Below, piece by piece: positions 5,898 to 8,664 of a stretch of DNA of 8,664 nt. The stretch comes from Proteobacteria bacterium UBA1148 (GTDB lineage: Bacteria; Pseudomonadota; Gammaproteobacteria; Steroidobacterales; Rariloculaceae). The translations under genes were made by a program, and so were the position numbers. The notes under the pieces are model-generated. The model was not told the origin of the DNA, ran no database searches, and was given only the letters and a program-made list of their open reading frames with translations. Positions within the stretch are counted from its first letter, which is position 1; each line of letters starts with the position of its first letter. The stretch covers positions 3,057-11,720 of the forward strand of contig DBZY01000065.1 of NCBI GenBank assembly GCA_002311835.1, given 5' to 3'.

Positions 5898-6953
5898 TTG
5901 AAGACTGTAGGAAGTGCTGCGGGCGGAGCCCTGCTGATGAGCTATGGATTGGGTACAGGAGCGCAATCATCGCGTCGAGAGATTGTATTGGATGGTCGGC
6001 GCATCACAACGGTCGATATCCATGCACACTGTGTATTTCCGGAGGTCGCGGACGTTGTTGCTGGAACTGTATTAGCTGATGCCCCCTTTCCTCCATGGCA
6101 AGTGCTCGGCCCGAGCCGCCTAGAGGAAATGAACGCGCGTGCTATTGATTATCAGGCGCTGAGCATGACGATAAACGGACATTGGTGGTATGAGGCAGAT
6201 CGCGCACTTGCAGCTCGCATCGTCCGGGCTGCAGACGAGGCACTGGCGGTGTGGGTTAATGAGCATCCCGACCGCTTCATCGCGTTGTCATCGGTAGCTT
6301 TACCGTATCCGGATCTGGCTGCAGAGCAGCTGGAGTACGCCGTCACCCAGCTCGGGGCTCGCGGTGCAGCAGTCGGCGGGCAGGTACACGGCGAGTACCC
6401 ATCCTCGGAGCGCTTCGATGTGTTCTGGGCCAAAGCTGCGGAACTCGATGTTCCCGTCTTCATGCACCCCGCACTTGGTGCACCCAACCTCGTACTCGAC
6501 AACACATTCGCGGGCCGTGGCGGCCTTGGTAACGTCATAGGCGGCCCGTTTGAGACGACCCTATTCCTGACCCATATGATGTTTGATGGGACGCTGGATC
6601 GCTTCCCCACCCTCAAGATCGTTGGCGCGCACGGTGGAGGTTATCTGCCCTCCTATCTGGGTCGCACCGAAGTCGCGTGCTCACGCTTCGAGGAGGCTAG
6701 CTGCCTTAATACCAGGCAACCGAGCGAGTACCTACGCGACCAGATCTATGCCGACTCGATGGTGTTTTCGGAAGAGGGATTGCGGCACCTGGTCGCGGAG
6801 ATGGGCGCGAGTCAGGTGGTTTATGGAACGGACGTTCCCTTCCCGTGGCCGGAAACGATGAATCTAATCATCAACTCTCCCACGCTGAGTAATGACGAGA
6901 AGGAGGCTATTCTTGGCGGTAATCTGATTAGCCTGCTTCGAATCGACGTGTAG
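5898..6953 (+). CDS. Amidohydrolase-2 family metal enzyme with Tat-type leader
   Basis: The frame from TTG at 5898 gives 351 residues of the amidohydrolase-2 family (Pfam PF04909; ACMSD and gamma-resorcylate decarboxylase relatives). Visible metal or catalytic residues are H42 and H44 in DIHAHC, H190 in VFMHPAL, H245 in GAHGGGY and D312 in YGTDVPFPWP. The set looks complete, so it is probably an active TIM-barrel hydrolase or decarboxylase of unknown substrate. Codons just upstream continue in frame as NRRDI, so the full leader reads NRRDILK followed by a small-residue hydrophobic stretch, a classical Tat signal for periplasmic export. No ATG, GTG or TTG lies in frame between the stop at 5823-5825 and 5898. 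A GGAGAAG (5866-5872) precedes ATC codons at 5874 and 5877, where an ATG would be expected. Translation therefore starts either at a non-standard codon or at the TTG, which would lose the RR motif. Confidence 0.85.
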   Translation: MKTVGSAAGGALLMSYGLGTGAQSSRREIVLDGRRITTVDIHAHCVFPEVADVVAGTVLADAPFPPWQVLGPSRLEEMNARAIDYQALSMTINGHWWYEADRALAARIVRAADEALAVWVNEHPDRFIALSSVALPYPDLAAEQLEYAVTQLGARGAAVGGQVHGEYPSSERFDVFWAKAAELDVPVFMHPALGAPNLVLDNTFAGRGGLGNVIGGPFETTLFLTHMMFDGTLDRFPTLKIVGAHGGGYLPSYLGRTEVACSRFEEASCLNTRQPSEYLRDQIYADSMVFSEEGLRHLVAEMGASQVVYGTDVPFPWPETMNLIINSPTLSNDEKEAILGGNLISLLRIDV

Positions 6954-7017
6954 CACCAGAGCGTTCAGCAGAGGGAATCAAAGCTGAGGTGGAGGAAAAA
7001 CTGTCGCACTTTTCTAC

Positions 7018-7782
7018 TCAACTCACCAGCGTTGATAATTGTCTAGCAATGCTCATCCATAAATCCGAATTGCTCACCAGGTGTCTCAGGCTCAAGATAG
7101 TTAGTGATACGAGACCGATAACGTAAACCGGATGAATCACTCTGCGGGTGACATAGTCATAGATCATCGCAAGAAGTACAGGTGCGAACCATATACTGAG
7201 AAACAGCGGCATGAAGTACAGATTAAGACGCGGATTAACCGGCATCCGCAAAACAGCTGCGATCAGAAGCATCACTGTTGCGAGCAGCATGAATCGCTTA
7301 TGAATCTCTGTCTGGCGCCGATAGGCAATTGCAGCACCAAAAAAGATCGTAAAAACAACTATGTTTGTAAACGGAGCAATTAGTCCGCTCTGGGCCGCCT
7401 CGGTTTGCCCCTCAGCAATCCCATTTGCTAGTTCGTTGAAGGTAGTTGCTAAGCCAACTACAACGACTAGGATGCCATAGGCTATACCGGCCTTACCCAC
7501 CTTGCGATGCAGCGCAATATAGCCCTTCGATGCTAGGAAGGCTTGTGCGGTGAAAAGAGCAACCCAACCCATAAACACAACCCCGTGCAAATGGACTATA
7601 GGCCGCGAAAAGCATTGCTTATAGGCCAGCCCCGGAGCTGTGCACTGCGCCTCAAGAGTTCCCGCAATAAGGGGGCCGTAGTACGTAGGCCAGAATCCCA
7701 CAAGTGCAGTAATCGCCATTAGAGCGCTCAAGATCATCCAAAACGTCGTAACCGCGCTTCGCTGCATTAGTGCTCTTTTCAT
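7018..7782 (-). CDS. Seven-helix membrane protein with spaced histidines, function unknown
   Basis: This 254-residue inner-membrane protein has about seven hydrophobic segments (near 11-31, 65-84, 98-116, 136-154, 163-180, 188-208 and 216-233). The charged or polar His positions are distinctive: H64 and H66 in PIVHLHG at the start of helix 2, H92 in ALHRKVG before helix 3, H161 in EIHKRF before helix 5, and H217 before helix 7. This HxHG, HRxxG, HKRF layout resembles the uncharacterised DUF2306-like membrane proteins and could bind heme or a metal, but that is inference. The first loop (residues 35-60) holds two cysteines, C47 and C57. The ATG at 7780-7782 has GAGGGG (7787-7792) upstream. It converges with the amidohydrolase gene (64 bases between stops) and diverges from the Pmp3-type gene. 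No function is assigned. Confidence 0.78.
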   Translation of the reverse strand: MKRALMQRSAVTTFWMILSALMAITALVGFWPTYYGPLIAGTLEAQCTAPGLAYKQCFSRPIVHLHGVVFMGWVALFTAQAFLASKGYIALHRKVGKAGIAYGILVVVVGLATTFNELANGIAEGQTEAAQSGLIAPFTNIVVFTIFFGAAIAYRRQTEIHKRFMLLATVMLLIAAVLRMPVNPRLNLYFMPLFLSIWFAPVLLAMIYDYVTRRVIHPVYVIGLVSLTILSLRHLVSNSDLWMSIARQLSTLVS

Positions 7783-7786
7783 GTTT

Positions 7787-7792
7787 CCCCTC
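7787..7792 (-). promoter_or_regulatory. Ribosome binding site of the seven-helix membrane protein gene
   Basis: GAGGGG on the minus strand, 4 bases before the ATG at 7780-7782, supports this start over the internal ATG five codons later. Confidence 0.55.
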
Positions 7793-7860
7793 TAAGATTT
7801 GCGATAATTAATGCTTCACTGGCAACTTGCTGACCAGGCGTGATTTAGAGAAAAATCTAC

Positions 7861-8139
7861 ATGCTATATTTTCTATGCTTTATACCACCACTTGCAATTT
7901 TATTTTGTGGTTTCAAGCCGGTTACTTTAATCGTTAATATTATTCTTACATTATGTGGTTACGTGCCAGGAGTAATACATGCTTTTTTTGTAGTAAGCAG
8001 TGCAAAAGCAGATAAACGAACTAAGAAAATTACTAAAGAGATTGCTAAACAAACAAATGAAATGAGGAAAGCAAATAAAATTGCTGAAAATTTAGCAGAA
8101 CAACAAGTGGTAAAGAACGAAGCGATCAAAAATCAATAA
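7861..8139 (+). CDS. Pmp3/YqaE (UPF0057) family membrane protein with charged C-terminal tail
   Basis: The first 46 residues are a clear Pmp3/YqaE module (Pfam PF01679): MLYFLCFIPPLAILFCG, then LTLCGYVPGVIHAFFVV, forming two membrane helices (about 2-17 and 24-46). Homologues are small stress-associated hydrophobic proteins thought to affect membrane potential. Typical members are about 50-60 residues. This one adds a highly charged, Lys/Glu-rich tail (47-92) that should be helical and possibly coiled-coil, so it may bind a partner or the membrane surface. The gene is strikingly AT-rich, with codons such as aaa, att and aat, unlike the GC-richer neighbours; this could mean recent transfer or relaxed composition in a small gene. 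The ATG at 7861 gives the exact family start; the ribosome binding site is weak (AGAGAAA). Confidence 0.85.
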   Translation: MLYFLCFIPPLAILFCGFKPVTLIVNIILTLCGYVPGVIHAFFVVSSAKADKRTKKITKEIAKQTNEMRKANKIAENLAEQQVVKNEAIKNQ

Positions 8140-8193
8140 ATAGGATGCCTATCAGTATGCTTCCCCCGTGAATATCTGTAACTGGTATGAGCT

Positions 8194-8664
8194 CTAGGGG
8201 TCGGTGGGAGACATGAGCCCTTCTTCGACGAGCTTTTCGCGACCAGCAGGACTAATTAGCATTGCAATGAAGTCTTCGACAGCCGGAGAGATATCGCTGC
8301 GATGCCAGAGCGAATAGTCCGTGGCTAGTTCGAATTCTTCAGGAAACGGTCCCGCCAGGGCGTCACGGTTAGCTTGCAGGATCTCGCTGGTTTGCGTTAT
8401 CCCGATGTCGACTCCTTCTTCAAGCACGAGGCGCATGGTTTCAACGCCGTTTCGGGCAAGTGTGGCTTTTGCGAGGACTTCATCTCTGATTCCCAGTGAC
8501 TCTATTACCGTCATGAAGTGAGTTCCTACAGTTGCCCCGCGGGCTGGATTTGAAAAAGCTATGCGCTCGGCTGCAAGCAGAGCAGCTTTCAATTTTTCCG
8601 AGCTGGATATATCTGGTTTCGCCGATTCTGGAGGTACCGCTACACCGGCCACGGTGGTGCCTAG
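8194..8664 (-). CDS. ModA-like periplasmic substrate-binding protein, partial (C-terminal part)
   Basis: The frame is open to the right window edge, so 156 residues of the C-terminal part are visible and the N-terminus with any signal peptide is missing. A GTG at 8650-8652 is internal, not the real start, because the family-typical sequence continues upstream of it. The sequence matches the extracellular solute-binding family that includes ModA (Pfam PF13531): SEKLKAALLAAERIAFSNPA, GATVGTHF, IESLGI, VDIGITQTSEIL and FIAMLISPAGREKL near the end. Such proteins bind oxyanions or small anions for ABC importers. Many relatives in environmental bacteria stand alone and are not true molybdate binders. 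The gene converges with the Pmp3-type gene, leaving 54 bases between the stops. The ligand is not predictable from this part. Confidence 0.82.
   Translation of the reverse strand, partial: LGTTVAGVAVPPESAKPDISSSEKLKAALLAAERIAFSNPARGATVGTHFMTVIESLGIRDEVLAKATLARNGVETMRLVLEEGVDIGITQTSEILQANRDALAGPFPEEFELATDYSLWHRSDISPAVEDFIAMLISPAGREKLVEEGLMSPTDP

Noticed and set aside
6152..6616. Minus-strand 154-residue frame inside the amidohydrolase
   Set aside because: Ser/Ala/Pro-rich antisense shadow of a GC-rich gene; the plus-strand frame contains all conserved family motifs.
6954..7017. Possible bidirectional terminator between convergent genes
   Set aside because: No stem with a following T-run could be found by eye in this 64-base gap.
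7186..7198. Twelve-base match aaccatatactg shared with 5720-5731 at the repeat B edge
   Set aside because: It lies inside the membrane protein coding frame and similarity does not extend on either side, so it is probably chance.

Overview
The window most resembles a Gram-negative proteobacterium, probably a marine or environmental gammaproteobacterium known from metagenomes. The evidence is a fused three-function CysG, a DUF2849-CysI-DUF934 sulfite-reduction cluster, a Tat-type RR leader, Sec-exported enzymes, and a secreted protein start carrying the DDSSxWxxDGECDDP motif. This placement comes from family recognition, not from a marker gene or a database search.

Layout. Positions 1-156 (minus) hold the 5' end of a small exported protein cut by the window edge. 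Positions 267-1301 (minus) encode an exported cyclase-family metal hydrolase, the superfamily that includes kynurenine formamidase. Positions 1521-5450 (minus) are a compact four-gene operon, transcribed cysG -> DUF2849 -> cysI -> DUF934. CysG makes siroheme. CysI is the siroheme/4Fe-4S sulfite reductase that uses it. The two small DUF proteins are conserved companions of unknown biochemistry. No flavoprotein subunit (CysJ), PAPS reductase or ferredoxin gene is in view. Positions 5451-5897 are a 447-base non-coding gap. Positions 5898-6953 (plus) encode an amidohydrolase-2 family enzyme (ACMSD-like fold) whose Tat signal motif is read in frame upstream of any usable standard start codon. Positions 7018-7782 (minus) encode a seven-helix membrane protein with spaced histidines. 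Positions 7861-8139 (plus) encode an AT-rich Pmp3/YqaE-type small membrane protein with a long charged tail. Positions 8194-8664 (minus) are the C-terminal part of a ModA-like periplasmic substrate-binding protein.

The most unusual structure is a diverged direct repeat of about 116 bases (1406-1521 and 5732-5847) that brackets the sulfur operon almost exactly. One copy ends at the DUF934 stop codon; the other ends just before the amidohydrolase leader. This suggests that the operon sits between two copies of a small mobile or recombining element. Outside the operon, the two nearest enzymes are both exported metal-dependent hydrolase or decarboxylase types, so the operon may interrupt or adjoin a small catabolic neighbourhood.

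No tRNA, rRNA, CRISPR array or intact transposase gene was seen.
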